A stretch of 50,840 nt of DNA from Janibacter massiliensis (GTDB taxonomy: Bacteria; Actinomycetota; Actinomycetes; Actinomycetales; Dermatophilaceae), in the NCBI RefSeq assembly GCF_900289115.1, contig NZ_LT985196.1:1596826-1647665 (forward strand), in the 5' to 3' direction. The stretch's first letter is position 1, and each line of letters begins with the position of its first letter. The translations under genes were made by a program, and so were the position numbers. Positions 8,738 to 22,545 of this stretch are shown piece by piece. The notes beneath the pieces are model-generated. The model did not search any database and was not told where the DNA came from. It saw nothing but the letters and a program-made list of their open reading frames with translations.

Positions 8738-9699
8738 GCGACGACGACGAGCTGGTTCCCGTGGCGACCGGGGCGCCGGACGGGCAGACCCCGTACCGCG
8801 CCGGCTTCGCCTGTCTCGTCGGTCGGCCGAACGCGGGCAAGTCGACGCTGACGAACGCGCTCGTCGGGGACAAGGTGGCCATCACCTCGAGCAAGCCCCA
8901 GACGACCCGCCACACGATCCGGGGGATCGTCACGGGCGAGCGCTCGCAGCTCGTCCTCGTCGACACCCCCGGCCTGCACAAGCCGCGCACGCTCCTGGGG
9001 CGGCGGCTCAACGACCTCGTCCGGGAGACGCTGCTGGGCGTCGACGTCATCGGCTTCTGCCTTCCGGCGGACCAGAAGGTCGGCCCGGGTGACTCGTTCA
9101 TCGCGGCCGAGCTCGCCGAGCTCGTGCAGGCCAAGCGGGTGCCCGTCGTCGCGATCGTGACGAAGACCGACGCGGTCGACCGGGACCGGCTCGTCGAGCA
9201 GCTGATCGCCGTCGACCGGCTCGGCGACTGGGCGGGGATCGTGCCCTGCTCGGCACGGCGCGGGGACCAGGTGGAGGTCGTCCGCGACCTCCTCGTCGAG
9301 CATCTGCCGGCGAGCCACGGCCCGCTGTACCCGCAGGACGTCCTCACCGACGAGCCGACGGAGACGATGATCGCCGAGCTCGTCCGCGAGGCCGCGCTCG
9401 AAGGGGTTCGTGACGAGCTGCCGCACTCGATCGCCGTCGTCGTCGAGGAGATCCTTCCTCGTCCGGACCGGTCGCCGGACGACCAGCTCCTCGACGTCCG
9501 GGTCAACGTCTTCGTCGAGCGGGACAGCCAGAAGGCGATCATCATCGGGCGCGGCGGATCTCGCTTGCGCGAGGTCGGTTCGACCGCCCGCGCAGGCATC
9601 GAGAAGGTGCTCGGATCGCGGGTCTTCCTCGACCTGCACGTGAAGGTCGCCAAGGACTGGCAGGGCGATCCGAAGCAGCTGCAACGACTGGGTTTCTGA
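8734..9699 (+). CDS. era: GTPase Era
   Basis: A 321-residue GTPase that binds the 16S rRNA 3' end during 30S assembly. G1 is GRPNAGKST (30-38), G2 lies in PQTTRHTIRG (55-64), G3 is DTPG (77-80) and G4 is TKTD (143-146). A C-terminal KH domain carries IIIGRGGSRLREVG near 269-282. An N-terminal extension of about 20 residues precedes G1, as in other actinobacterial Era proteins. It is the last gene of the phoH-ybeY-corC-era run, and a small hairpin follows. Confidence 0.97.
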   Translation: MSDDDELVPVATGAPDGQTPYRAGFACLVGRPNAGKSTLTNALVGDKVAITSSKPQTTRHTIRGIVTGERSQLVLVDTPGLHKPRTLLGRRLNDLVRETLLGVDVIGFCLPADQKVGPGDSFIAAELAELVQAKRVPVVAIVTKTDAVDRDRLVEQLIAVDRLGDWAGIVPCSARRGDQVEVVRDLLVEHLPASHGPLYPQDVLTDEPTETMIAELVREAALEGVRDELPHSIAVVVEEILPRPDRSPDDQLLDVRVNVFVERDSQKAIIIGRGGSRLREVGSTARAGIEKVLGSRVFLDLHVKVAKDWQGDPKQLQRLGF

Positions 9700-9716
9700 C
9701 CCGCGGCTTTTGCGGG
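9700..9716 (+). terminator. Short hairpin after era
   Basis: CCCGC, a seven-base loop containing TTTT, and GCGGG lie directly after the era stop. The stem is only five pairs and there is no trailing T-tract. Confidence 0.35.
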
Positions 9717-9732
9717 CGGCGGGGCACCTCGA

Positions 9733-9738
9733 CATGCT
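9733..9738 (+). promoter_or_regulatory. Candidate leaderless -10 box for the BCCT gene
   Basis: CATGCT keeps the conserved A at position 2 and T at position 6 of TANNNT. It ends seven bases before ATG 9746, the same spacing seen at better promoters in this window. This weakly favours 9746 as the start. Confidence 0.3.
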
Positions 9739-9745
9739 GGGGCCC

Positions 9746-14332
<4,587 letters not shown>

Positions 14333-14352
14333 GTGCCGCCGCGTCCGTGCCG

Positions 14353-14358
14353 TAACCT
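14353..14358 (+). promoter_or_regulatory. Leaderless promoter -10 box for the 14366 gene
   Basis: TAACCT ends seven bases before ATG 14366 with no ribosome binding site between. This decides the start in favour of 14366 over an upstream GTG in the same frame. Confidence 0.55.
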
Positions 14359-14365
14359 CGCGGTC

Positions 14366-15157
14366 ATGTCTGCTCAGCTCGAGGAGCGGCGTCGGTACTC
14401 GCTGACGCCCCCGTTGAAGATCGTGCTCCTGCTCTCGCTCGTGCCCCTCGCGGCGGCGGCCTACTACCTGTTCGTGCCGTGGATGCTGCAGACGCAGACC
14501 GGGTACATCCGCTGCGGGAGCGTGTGGGCACCGCCGTCCGGCGAGTTCGAGCGCAACGTCTGCAACGACGCGGTCGACGTGCACCGCATCCGGTTCTGGA
14601 CCCTGCTGGGTCTCGGCCTGGCCCTCCCGATCGCAAGTGCCCTGCTGCACGGCTTCACGTCCCGCTCGGAGTTCCGGGAGTCGGCGCCCGATGTGCCCGA
14701 GGACGACCCCCACGACGAGCCGGTCCGTCCCCGCCGGGTCAGGGACGACGTCTGGGACGACGAGAGCGACGTGCAGGTCGAGCGGCGGCGCGACGCGCTG
14801 CCGGACGACCCGGCGCCCCACGACGAGGAGCTGCCGAGCCGCTCGTCCGCGTACGTCGCCCCCGCGCCCGAGCCGCGCCGGGAGGGACGCCGTGACGGGG
14901 TGCGCGGGGTCTTCGGCCGGCGGCGTGACGACGACCTCGACCTGACCGTCGACCGGCCGGTGGATGACGACCCGGACGACGGGGACGACTGGGACGCACG
15001 GGAGGACGTGGACACCCGCGGCCGACGCCGGCGGACCGGGTCGGACGACCGCCTCGACGACGAGGACCGCCACGACACCCGCTCCGCGCGTCGGCGGAGC
15101 CGCTTCGAGCGGGCCGACGTCGACGACCGGGGTGACGGCGACTGGACGACCGGCTGA
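14366..15157 (+). CDS. Membrane protein with long Asp/Arg-rich tail, unknown function
   Basis: A 263-residue protein with two hydrophobic segments (about 17-42 and 72-92) enclosing a roughly 30-residue loop with two cysteines (CGSVW, VCNDAV) that could form a disulfide outside the cell. From about residue 105 the protein is a low-complexity cytoplasmic tail dominated by Asp, Glu and Arg with RRR clusters, probably disordered. I do not recognise the family. Its position between a membrane glycosyltransferase-like gene and the leu leader gives no clear role. Confidence 0.65.
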   Translation: MSAQLEERRRYSLTPPLKIVLLLSLVPLAAAAYYLFVPWMLQTQTGYIRCGSVWAPPSGEFERNVCNDAVDVHRIRFWTLLGLGLALPIASALLHGFTSRSEFRESAPDVPEDDPHDEPVRPRRVRDDVWDDESDVQVERRRDALPDDPAPHDEELPSRSSAYVAPAPEPRREGRRDGVRGVFGRRRDDDLDLTVDRPVDDDPDDGDDWDAREDVDTRGRRRRTGSDDRLDDEDRHDTRSARRRSRFERADVDDRGDGDWTTG

Positions 15158-15175
15158 CCGGCCGACTCCGTCGGT

Positions 15176-15181
15176 TACCGT
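15176..15181 (+). promoter_or_regulatory. -10 box for the leuA leader transcript
   Basis: TACCGT ends six bases before the GTG of the leader peptide, the spacing of the other leaderless promoters here. It implies that the leader peptide is translated from the very 5' end of the leuA message. Confidence 0.6.
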
Positions 15182-15187
15182 GGACCC

Positions 15188-15234
15188 GTGACGTCGATCC
15201 CGGGTGACGCCCCGCGGACCCTCCTCCTTCGCCG

Positions 15235-15250
<16 letters not shown>
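15188..15250 (+). CDS. leuA leader peptide (20 residues, Leu-Leu-Leu)
   Basis: A GTG-initiated reading frame of 20 codons plus TGA encodes MTSIPGDAPRTLLLRRRDEA. Three adjacent leucine codons (CTC CTC CTT, 15221-15229) are followed by three arginines. It sits directly after a TACCGT box and about 70 bases before leuA, which makes the first enzyme of leucine synthesis. Leucine-codon leader peptides controlling leu genes by attenuation are known in bacteria, including predictions for actinobacteria. Ribosome stalling at the leucine codons when charged tRNA-Leu is scarce would change folding of the hairpins that begin just downstream. Confidence 0.75.
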
Positions 15251-17053
<1,803 letters not shown>

Positions 17054-17058
17054 ACGCA

Positions 17059-17102
17059 CGAGCGGGTGCCGGTGACCCCCTCGCGTCACCGGCACCCGCT
17101 CG
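17059..17102 (+). terminator. Strong bidirectional terminator between leuA and thiD
   Basis: A perfect 17-pair stem (17059-17075 with 17086-17102) and a 10-base loop start five bases after the leuA stop. The symmetry and the convergent genes suggest it serves leuA and thiD alike. There is no T-tract, which is usual in such GC-rich genomes. The 93 bases from here to the thiD stop show no further feature. Confidence 0.85.
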
Positions 17103-17195
17103 TATCGCCATCGTGGCACCCGCACCTCACCCGGCACCTGAGCATCGGTACTCAGGTCCGGTGCACCGGGTACTCGGGTCGCAGGCAGCGGGTCC

Positions 17196-18035
17196 TCAGG
17201 CGGGGTGCCGGCGGGCGGCGGCCGCGTGGTGGACCGGCCCGGGACCTCGTCCGATGGCGAGCTCGTCTGCGTGGGACAACGCGGTCGTCAGGTAGTCCTT
17301 CGCCCCGGAGACGGCCTCCGCCCAGGACCGGCTGACCGGCCGCAGGGCCGCGATGGCGCTCGAGAGGGTGCAGCCGGTGCCGTGGGAGTTCCGGGTCGCG
17401 ATCCGCGGTCCGCGCAGGAGCTGTTCCCCCTCGGGTCCGACGAGGACGTCGATCGCCTCTGGCCCGTCGCCGTGGCCGCCCTTGACCAGGGCGCGGGGGA
17501 TCCCCGCGGCGACGAGGGCGGCGGCCTGCTCGCGCTGCTCGTCGACGTCCCGCGCGACGTCCGCCCCGAGCAGCACGGCGGTCTCGTGGAGGTTGGGGGT
17601 GATGAGATCGCACGCGGGCGCGAGGCGGGTCATCGAGGAGATGGCGTCGGCGTCGAGGAGGCGGGACCCCGCGGTCGAGATCATCACCGGATCGAGGACG
17701 ACCGGGCAGTCGATCACGTCGACGACGAGCCGGTGGACCTCGTCCACGATGTCCGCGCTGGCGAGCATGCCGATCTTGACGGCGTCGATCGAGACGTCCG
17801 CGACGAGGGTCTCCACCTGCTCGCGGACGAACCCGGCCGGCACAGCGTGCACCCCGGTGACGCCGGTCGTCGCCTGCGCCGTCAGCGCGGTGAGGACCGC
17901 GCAGCCGTACGCGTCGAGGGCGGCGAACGTCTTGAGGTCGGCCTGGATCCCGGCGCCCCCGGACGGGTCGCTCCCGGCGATCGTCAGGACGACGGGTGGA
18001 TGCCCGGCCGGTCGTCGCGGAATGGTTCTGCTCAC
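17196..18035 (-). CDS. thiD: Hydroxymethylpyrimidine/phosphomethylpyrimidine kinase
   Basis: A 279-residue kinase that phosphorylates HMP and HMP-P for thiamine pyrophosphate synthesis. The ribokinase-fold signature GSDPSGGAGIQADLKT is at 21-36, LDPVMIS lies mid-protein, and the ATP/anion-hole motif SHGTGCTLSSA is near residue 225. I chose GTG 18035, which begins MSRTIPRRPAG, because a TAGGTT box ends seven bases before it. The open frame continues upstream only because it is antisense to the permease gene. No thiamine riboswitch fits between promoter and start. It stands alone, divergent from the permease. Confidence 0.94.
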   Translation of the reverse strand: MSRTIPRRPAGHPPVVLTIAGSDPSGGAGIQADLKTFAALDAYGCAVLTALTAQATTGVTGVHAVPAGFVREQVETLVADVSIDAVKIGMLASADIVDEVHRLVVDVIDCPVVLDPVMISTAGSRLLDADAISSMTRLAPACDLITPNLHETAVLLGADVARDVDEQREQAAALVAAGIPRALVKGGHGDGPEAIDVLVGPEGEQLLRGPRIATRNSHGTGCTLSSAIAALRPVSRSWAEAVSGAKDYLTTALSHADELAIGRGPGPVHHAAAARRHPA

Positions 18036-18042
18036 CTCTCGC

Positions 18043-18068
18043 AACCTAACGGATCCGGTCAATAGGGT
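18043..18068. promoter_or_regulatory. Back-to-back leaderless promoters of thiD and the permease gene
   Basis: The minus strand has TAGGTT (complement of 18043-18048) seven bases before the thiD GTG. The plus strand has TAGGGT (18063-18068) seven bases before the permease ATG. The two -10 boxes are only 14 bases apart, so each -35 region would overlap the other's -10 and the promoters probably exclude each other. Confidence 0.6.
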
Positions 18069-18075
18069 GTCGGGC

Positions 18076-19089
18076 ATGTCGAGCGTCAGCGATGTCGGTA
18101 GCTCCGGTGACCCCGGGCCGCACCGGCCGGGCGCGGGGCGTCCGAGCCTGGCGCCGGCGTTCGCCATCGCCGCCCTCATCCTCGCGCTGTCGTTCACCCG
18201 ACCCTGGTGGCAGGAGCTGTTCGCCACCCGGCAGGGCGTCGCGGCGTGGTTCACCGTGTTCGTCTCCCTGTCCTTGCAGGCCCTGCCGTTCCTCGTCCTC
18301 GGGACGGTCCTGTCGTCGGCGATCGCCGTGCTCGTCCCGGCCGACGCCCTCAGCCGGCTGCTGCCTCGGCGGTCGGCGGCGGCCGTCCCCGTGGCCGGTC
18401 TCGCCGGCGTCGTGCTCCCCGGGTGCGAGTGCGCCTCCGTCCCCATCGCCGGCTCCCTCGTCGACCGGGGCCTCAAGCCGGCCGTCGCCTTCGCCTTCCT
18501 CCTTGCCGCGCCGGCCATCAACCCGATCGTCCTCGTGTCGACGGCGGTCGCGTTCAACGGCGACCTCCGGGTCGTCCTCGCCCGGTTCGTCGCGAGCCTC
18601 CTCATCTCCGTCATCGTCGGTTGGATCTGGCTCAGGCTGGGGAGGGACGACCTCATCCGCATGCCGCGACGGCACGTGCACGGCGGGTCGCGACTGGCGC
18701 AGCTCGTCGCCGCCGCGCGCCACGACTTCCTCCATGCCGGGGGCTACCTCGTGCTCGGGGCCGCGATCGCGGCAACGGTCAACGTCGCCCTCCCGACGTC
18801 CTGGCTCACCGCTCTCGGCTCGAAACTCGTCGTCGCGGTCCTCGTCCTCGCGGTCTTCGCCGTCGTCGTCGCCGTGTGCTCCGAGGCAGACGCGTTCGTC
18901 GCCGCGAGCCTCAACGCCTTCCCGGCCACCGCGCAGCTGGTGTTCATGTGCGTCGGCCCGGCCGTCGACGTCAAGCTGTTCTCCATGCAGGTCGGCACGT
19001 TCGGGCGTCGCTTTGCGGTCGTATTCGCCCCCCTCACCCTCGGCGTCGCGATCGTCGTCGCCTCGATCGTCGGAACGGTGCTGCTGTGA
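18076..19089 (+). CDS. Permease of the DUF318/YraQ (ArsP-like) family
   Basis: A 337-residue membrane protein with about eight hydrophobic segments. The family motif VVLPGCECASVPIA is near 111-124, and CSEADAFVAAS plus GPAVDVKL lie in the second half, as in this permease family. The conserved cysteine pair (CEC) is thought to bind a metal or metalloid. The partner downstream is a TIGR03943 protein, a common pairing of unknown substrate, and its GTG overlaps this stop. ATG 18076 is set by the TAGGGT box. Transport of a metal ion or complex is inferred. Confidence 0.85.
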   Translation: MSSVSDVGSSGDPGPHRPGAGRPSLAPAFAIAALILALSFTRPWWQELFATRQGVAAWFTVFVSLSLQALPFLVLGTVLSSAIAVLVPADALSRLLPRRSAAAVPVAGLAGVVLPGCECASVPIAGSLVDRGLKPAVAFAFLLAAPAINPIVLVSTAVAFNGDLRVVLARFVASLLISVIVGWIWLRLGRDDLIRMPRRHVHGGSRLAQLVAAARHDFLHAGGYLVLGAAIAATVNVALPTSWLTALGSKLVVAVLVLAVFAVVVAVCSEADAFVAASLNAFPATAQLVFMCVGPAVDVKLFSMQVGTFGRRFAVVFAPLTLGVAIVVASIVGTVLL

Positions 19090-19841
19090 ACCGGATCATC
19101 GAATCGAGCATCCTCGCCGCCGTCGGCTCGGTCGCCGTGACGGCGGCCGTCACCGGCCTCGCGGTCCGTTTCGTCAAGCCCGGGCTCACGTGGTACCTCG
19201 TCGCTGCCGGGGCGGTCCTCCTCCTCATGGCCGTCCACGGCATCCTTGGCGAGGCGCTCAGCGCCCCAGCACCCTCAGACGACCGGACCGCGGACGGGCA
19301 CCACGGGCTCGGCGGGGAGACCGTCGACGCCGAGGAGGGGCATGCCCATGACCACGTCTCCCGGGTCGGCTGGCTCATGCTCGTGCCGTTCCTGCTCATC
19401 GGGTTCGTCGTCCCGCCGCCGCTGGGGGCGTACTCGGCCGGCCGCAGCGGGGGAGAGGTGCGCAAGACGTCCTCGGCGTTCGCGCCGCTGCCGTCCGGCG
19501 ACCCGGTCGAGCTGACCCTCACCGACTACTCCCAGCGCGTCCTCTACGACGACAGCGGCTCCCTCGAGGGCCGACGCGTCCGGCTCGTCGGGTTCGCGAG
19601 CCCCGGCCGGGACGGGGGCTGGGTGCTCACCCGGATGGCGATGTCGTGCTGCGCCGCCGACGCCGCCGCCATCAAGGTCGTCCCCGACGGCGCGCAGTCC
19701 GTGCCGGCCGACACCTGGGTCGCGCTCGAGGGGACGCCCCTGCCGGCCCCGGAGCAGCAGGGGAACGCACCCCGGCTCGCGCACCTGAAGGTGGAACAGC
19801 TGACACGGGTCTCGGTCCCCACCAACCCGTACGACCTCTGA
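19086..19841 (+). CDS. TIGR03943 family putative permease subunit
   Basis: A 251-residue protein with an N-terminal membrane segment or two (about 9-55), a short His-rich stretch (GHAHDH, near 86) and another membrane segment (about 95-117). A soluble part follows with the family's conserved double cysteine (SCCAAD, near 186-191). It is translationally coupled to the DUF318 permease and probably forms a complex with it. The cysteines and histidines suggest a metal ligand. No enzyme activity is known to me. Confidence 0.85.
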   Translation: MNRIIESSILAAVGSVAVTAAVTGLAVRFVKPGLTWYLVAAGAVLLLMAVHGILGEALSAPAPSDDRTADGHHGLGGETVDAEEGHAHDHVSRVGWLMLVPFLLIGFVVPPPLGAYSAGRSGGEVRKTSSAFAPLPSGDPVELTLTDYSQRVLYDDSGSLEGRRVRLVGFASPGRDGGWVLTRMAMSCCAADAAAIKVVPDGAQSVPADTWVALEGTPLPAPEQQGNAPRLAHLKVEQLTRVSVPTNPYDL

Positions 19842-19849
19842 GCCTCGCC

Positions 19850-20476
19850 TCAGAGCACGCCGGCGACCCGGAACTGGATGGAGATCCGCGGCCCCACCGG
19901 GCTGCGCGTCTTCGGCACGGCGTGCTCGAAGGTTCGCTGGCACGACCCGCCCATGACGGCGAGGTCGCCGTGGCCGAGGTCGAACCGGGCAACCGTCGGT
20001 CCGCCGCCGCGCTGCCGCAGCGCGAGCGTGCGCGGGCTGCCCAAGGAGAGGATGGCGATCATGGTGTCGTCGGTGCGCGAGCGCCCGATGCGGTCGCCGT
20101 GCCACGCGACCGAGTCGGCCCCGTCGCGGTACAGGCAGAACCCGGAGGTGACGAACCGCTCTCCGAGCTCGGCCTCGTAGTGCTCGGACAGGGTCTCGCG
20201 CGCCTGTTCGACGACAGGGTCGGGGAGCGGGTCGGAGCGGCCGTAGAAGCGCACCAGGCGGGGGACGGTCACGACCGTCCCGTACATCTCCCGCTCCTGC
20301 TCCTGCCAGGGGACCGCCTCGATCAGGCGGTCGAGGAGGACCGCGGCACCGTCGAGCCACCCCGGCCGGTGGTCGACCCAGGCACCCCGTCCGAGATCCG
20401 TGCGGCGGATGCCTGTGAGATTGCCGAGGAGTGGCTCGTCGGCGTCCCACAACGAGGTCTGCAGGAGAGCGCTCAC
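19850..20476 (-). CDS. alkB: Alpha-ketoglutarate-dependent dioxygenase AlkB
   Basis: A 208-residue Fe(II)/2-oxoglutarate dioxygenase that removes alkyl lesions from DNA or RNA bases by oxidative demethylation. The iron ligands are visible as H126-x-D128 (WHGD) and H185 (FEHAVPK), with 2-oxoglutarate-binding R197 and R203 in GPRISIQFR. The N-terminus is specific to the actinobacterial subfamily. It is a single gene on the minus strand between two plus-strand genes, ending nine bases from the TIGR03943 stop. The start is the ATG at 20476. No Ada-like regulator is nearby. Confidence 0.92.
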   Translation of the reverse strand: MSALLQTSLWDADEPLLGNLTGIRRTDLGRGAWVDHRPGWLDGAAVLLDRLIEAVPWQEQEREMYGTVVTVPRLVRFYGRSDPLPDPVVEQARETLSEHYEAELGERFVTSGFCLYRDGADSVAWHGDRIGRSRTDDTMIAILSLGSPRTLALRQRGGGPTVARFDLGHGDLAVMGGSCQRTFEHAVPKTRSPVGPRISIQFRVAGVL

Positions 20477-20555
20477 GCCCTCACCCTACCGCATCATCGA
20501 ACGTGCGTTCGATTCCTGCGCGGCGGGTCGTCAGGGCCGGCGCACGGCGTCGGGT

Positions 20556-20561
20556 GACAAT
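20556..20561 (+). promoter_or_regulatory. Candidate recO -10 box
   Basis: GACAAT lies five bases before the recO GTG with no ribosome binding site between. This is close to, but one or two bases shorter than, the leaderless spacing elsewhere in the window. Confidence 0.3.
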
Positions 20562-20566
20562 GTCCT

Positions 20567-21337
20567 GTGCCCCTCTACCGTGACCAAGGCGTGGTCCTTC
20601 GCACCCAGAAGCTGGGTGAGGCCGACCGGATCATCACGCTGCTCACGCGCGAGCGCGGCAAGGTCCGGGTCGCGGCCAAGGGGGTCCGTCGGACGAAGAG
20701 CCGGTTCGGCGCCCGCCTCGAGCCCGCCATGCATGTCGACCTCCAGTGCTACGAGGGGCGCTCGCTCGATTCCGTGACGCAGGCCGAGACGCTCGCGCCG
20801 TGGGGCGACCAGCTGGCGCGCCGGTACGAGAGCTGGACGAGCGCGTGCGCCGTTCTCGAGACGGCCGACCGGCTGACCGAGGAGCGCGAGACCGCCGTGC
20901 AGCAGTACCACCTGCTGTGCGGCGCGCTCCGCTCGCTCGCGGCGCAGGCCCACGACCCCGCGCTCGTCCTCGACGCCTATCTCGTCCGGGCGCTCGCCGT
21001 CGCCGGGTGGGCCGCGAGCTTCCACGACTGCGCCCGGTGCGGCCAGCCCGGGCCGCACCGCGGGTTCCACGTGCCCTCGGGCGGTGTCGTCTGCCCGGCG
21101 TGCCGGCCACCTGGCTCGAGCGCTCCTGCCCCCGAGACCCTGGCCTTGCTCGCCGCCCTGCTCGCCGGCGACTGGGACGTCGCCGACGCGAGCGAGCAGC
21201 GTCACCGCCGCGAGGGGGCAGGCATCGTCGCGGCGTACCTTCAGTGGCACCTCGAGCGCGGCGTCCGGTCGCTGCGCCTCGTCGACCGTTCGACCGTCGT
21301 CCGCCCGACCGTCCAGACCGGAGGTCTGCCCGCGTGA
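20567..21337 (+). CDS. recO: DNA repair protein RecO
   Basis: A 256-residue recombination mediator that helps load RecA on SSB-coated single strands in the RecFOR pathway. It has an N-terminal OB fold (about 1-80; [20 protein letters not shown]-type start), a helical middle and a zinc site formed by C155, C158, C176 and C179. It starts with GTG 20567. Its stop overlaps the uppS GTG by GTGA, and recO-uppS pairing is standard in actinobacteria. The TIGR03943 and alkB genes lie upstream in place of the usual leuA neighbour. Confidence 0.95.
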   Translation: MPLYRDQGVVLRTQKLGEADRIITLLTRERGKVRVAAKGVRRTKSRFGARLEPAMHVDLQCYEGRSLDSVTQAETLAPWGDQLARRYESWTSACAVLETADRLTEERETAVQQYHLLCGALRSLAAQAHDPALVLDAYLVRALAVAGWAASFHDCARCGQPGPHRGFHVPSGGVVCPACRPPGSSAPAPETLALLAALLAGDWDVADASEQRHRREGAGIVAAYLQWHLERGVRSLRLVDRSTVVRPTVQTGGLPA

Positions 21338-22119
21338 GCGCCCATATCCGCCCGTTCCCGCACCCGTCGGGTGCGACCCCGCCGCCGCTGCCGATGGAGG
21401 CGCTGCCCCGGCATGTCGCCGTCGTCATGGACGGCAACGGGCGGTGGGCCAACCAGCGGGGGCTGCCCCGGACGAAGGGGCACGAGGCGGGGGAGGGCGC
21501 GCTGCTCGACGTCGTCGCCGGTGCGATCGAGCTCGGCATCGAGCACCTGTCGGTCTACGCCTTCTCCACGGAGAACTGGCGCCGCTCGCCGGAGGAGGTG
21601 CGCTTCCTCATGGGCTTCAACCGCGAGGTGATGCGCCGCCGTCGGGCCCAGCTCGACGAGTGGGGGGTGCGGATGCGCTGGGTCGGGCGCCGTCCCCGCC
21701 TGTGGCCCTCGGTCGTCAAGGAGCTCGAGACCGCCGAGCGGATGACGCAGGACAACACGGGGCTGACCCTGTGGTTCTGCGTCAACCACGGCGGGCGCGC
21801 GGACATCGTCGATGCGATGCGGGCCGTGGCCAACGACGCCCGGGAGGGCCGGCTCAAGGGCTCGGGGATCACCGAGGCCACCGTGCGCCGGTACCTCTCG
21901 GCGCCCGACATGCCGGACGTCGACCTCTTCGTCCGCAGCTCGGGCGAGCAGCGCACGAGCAACTTCCTCATGTGGCAGGCGGCCTACGCCGAGCTCGTCT
22001 TCCAGGACCGGTTGTGGCCCGACTACGACCGCCGGGACCTGTGGGAGGCGGTCGAGACCTACGCCCGGCGCGAGCGCCGCTACGGCGGTGCGGTCGACGC
22101 GGTCGCCGAGACCTCCTGA
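21334..22119 (+). CDS. uppS: Isoprenyl transferase (undecaprenyl diphosphate synthase family)
   Basis: A 261-residue cis-prenyltransferase that makes the polyprenyl diphosphate carrier for cell-wall glycan synthesis. The signature MDGNGRWA (32-39) contains the catalytic Asp33, the basic substrate-binding [12 protein letters not shown] is near 203-214, and the NWRR and FCVNHGGR motifs are conserved. It is the long-chain type paired with recO. It starts at GTG 21334, overlapping the recO stop. It converges on zur with seven bases between the stops. Confidence 0.96.
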   Translation: MSAHIRPFPHPSGATPPPLPMEALPRHVAVVMDGNGRWANQRGLPRTKGHEAGEGALLDVVAGAIELGIEHLSVYAFSTENWRRSPEEVRFLMGFNREVMRRRRAQLDEWGVRMRWVGRRPRLWPSVVKELETAERMTQDNTGLTLWFCVNHGGRADIVDAMRAVANDAREGRLKGSGITEATVRRYLSAPDMPDVDLFVRSSGEQRTSNFLMWQAAYAELVFQDRLWPDYDRRDLWEAVETYARRERRYGGAVDAVAETS

Positions 22120-22126
22120 GCCCGGG

Positions 22127-22525
22127 TCATCCGGCGTCGGCGCAGGCCTCGCAGATGCCGATGATCTCGACGGTGTGGTCGACGTCGCTGAAACCGTGCT
22201 GGCGGGAGACCCGCTCGGTCCACGCCTCGACCTCGGCGGCCTCGATCTCCACCGCGGTCCCGCACTCCCGGCACAGCAGGTGGTGGTGGTGGCCGTCGCT
22301 GCAGCGGCGGTACAGCGCCTCGCCCTCGTCGGTGCGCAGCACGTCCACCGCGCCGTCCTGCGCCATCCCCTGCAGGGTGCGGTAGACGGTCGCGAGGCCG
22401 ACCTTGTCGCCCGCGTCCCGCAGCGCTGCGTGGATGTCCTGGGCCGAACGGAACTCCATGCTCGAGCGCAGGAGATCGGCCACGGCGGTGCGCTGGCGGG
22501 TCGTCCGGCGGTGCTGCTGGCTCAT
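22127..22525 (-). CDS. zur: Fur-family regulator, probable zinc uptake repressor Zur
   Basis: A 132-residue Fur-family repressor. It has a winged helix (about 8-75; GLATVYRTLQGM recognition region), a structural zinc site of two CxxC pairs (C85/C88, C125/C128), and further ligands C75 and HHHH at 79-82. It is the last gene of the znuA-znuC-znuB run on the minus strand, which argues for Zur rather than an iron or peroxide sensor. Start ATG 22525 is 20 bases after the znuB stop. It likely represses its own operon through the box at 25174-25188. Confidence 0.92.
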   Translation of the reverse strand: MSQQHRRTTRQRTAVADLLRSSMEFRSAQDIHAALRDAGDKVGLATVYRTLQGMAQDGAVDVLRTDEGEALYRRCSDGHHHHLLCRECGTAVEIEAAEVEAWTERVSRQHGFSDVDHTVEIIGICEACADAG

Positions 22526-22545
22526 GATCGCGTCATCATCCCAGA

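Noticed and set aside
18036-18042. Thiamine (TPP) riboswitch before thiD
   Set aside because: The -10 box is only seven bases from the start codon, so there is no leader in which a riboswitch could fold.
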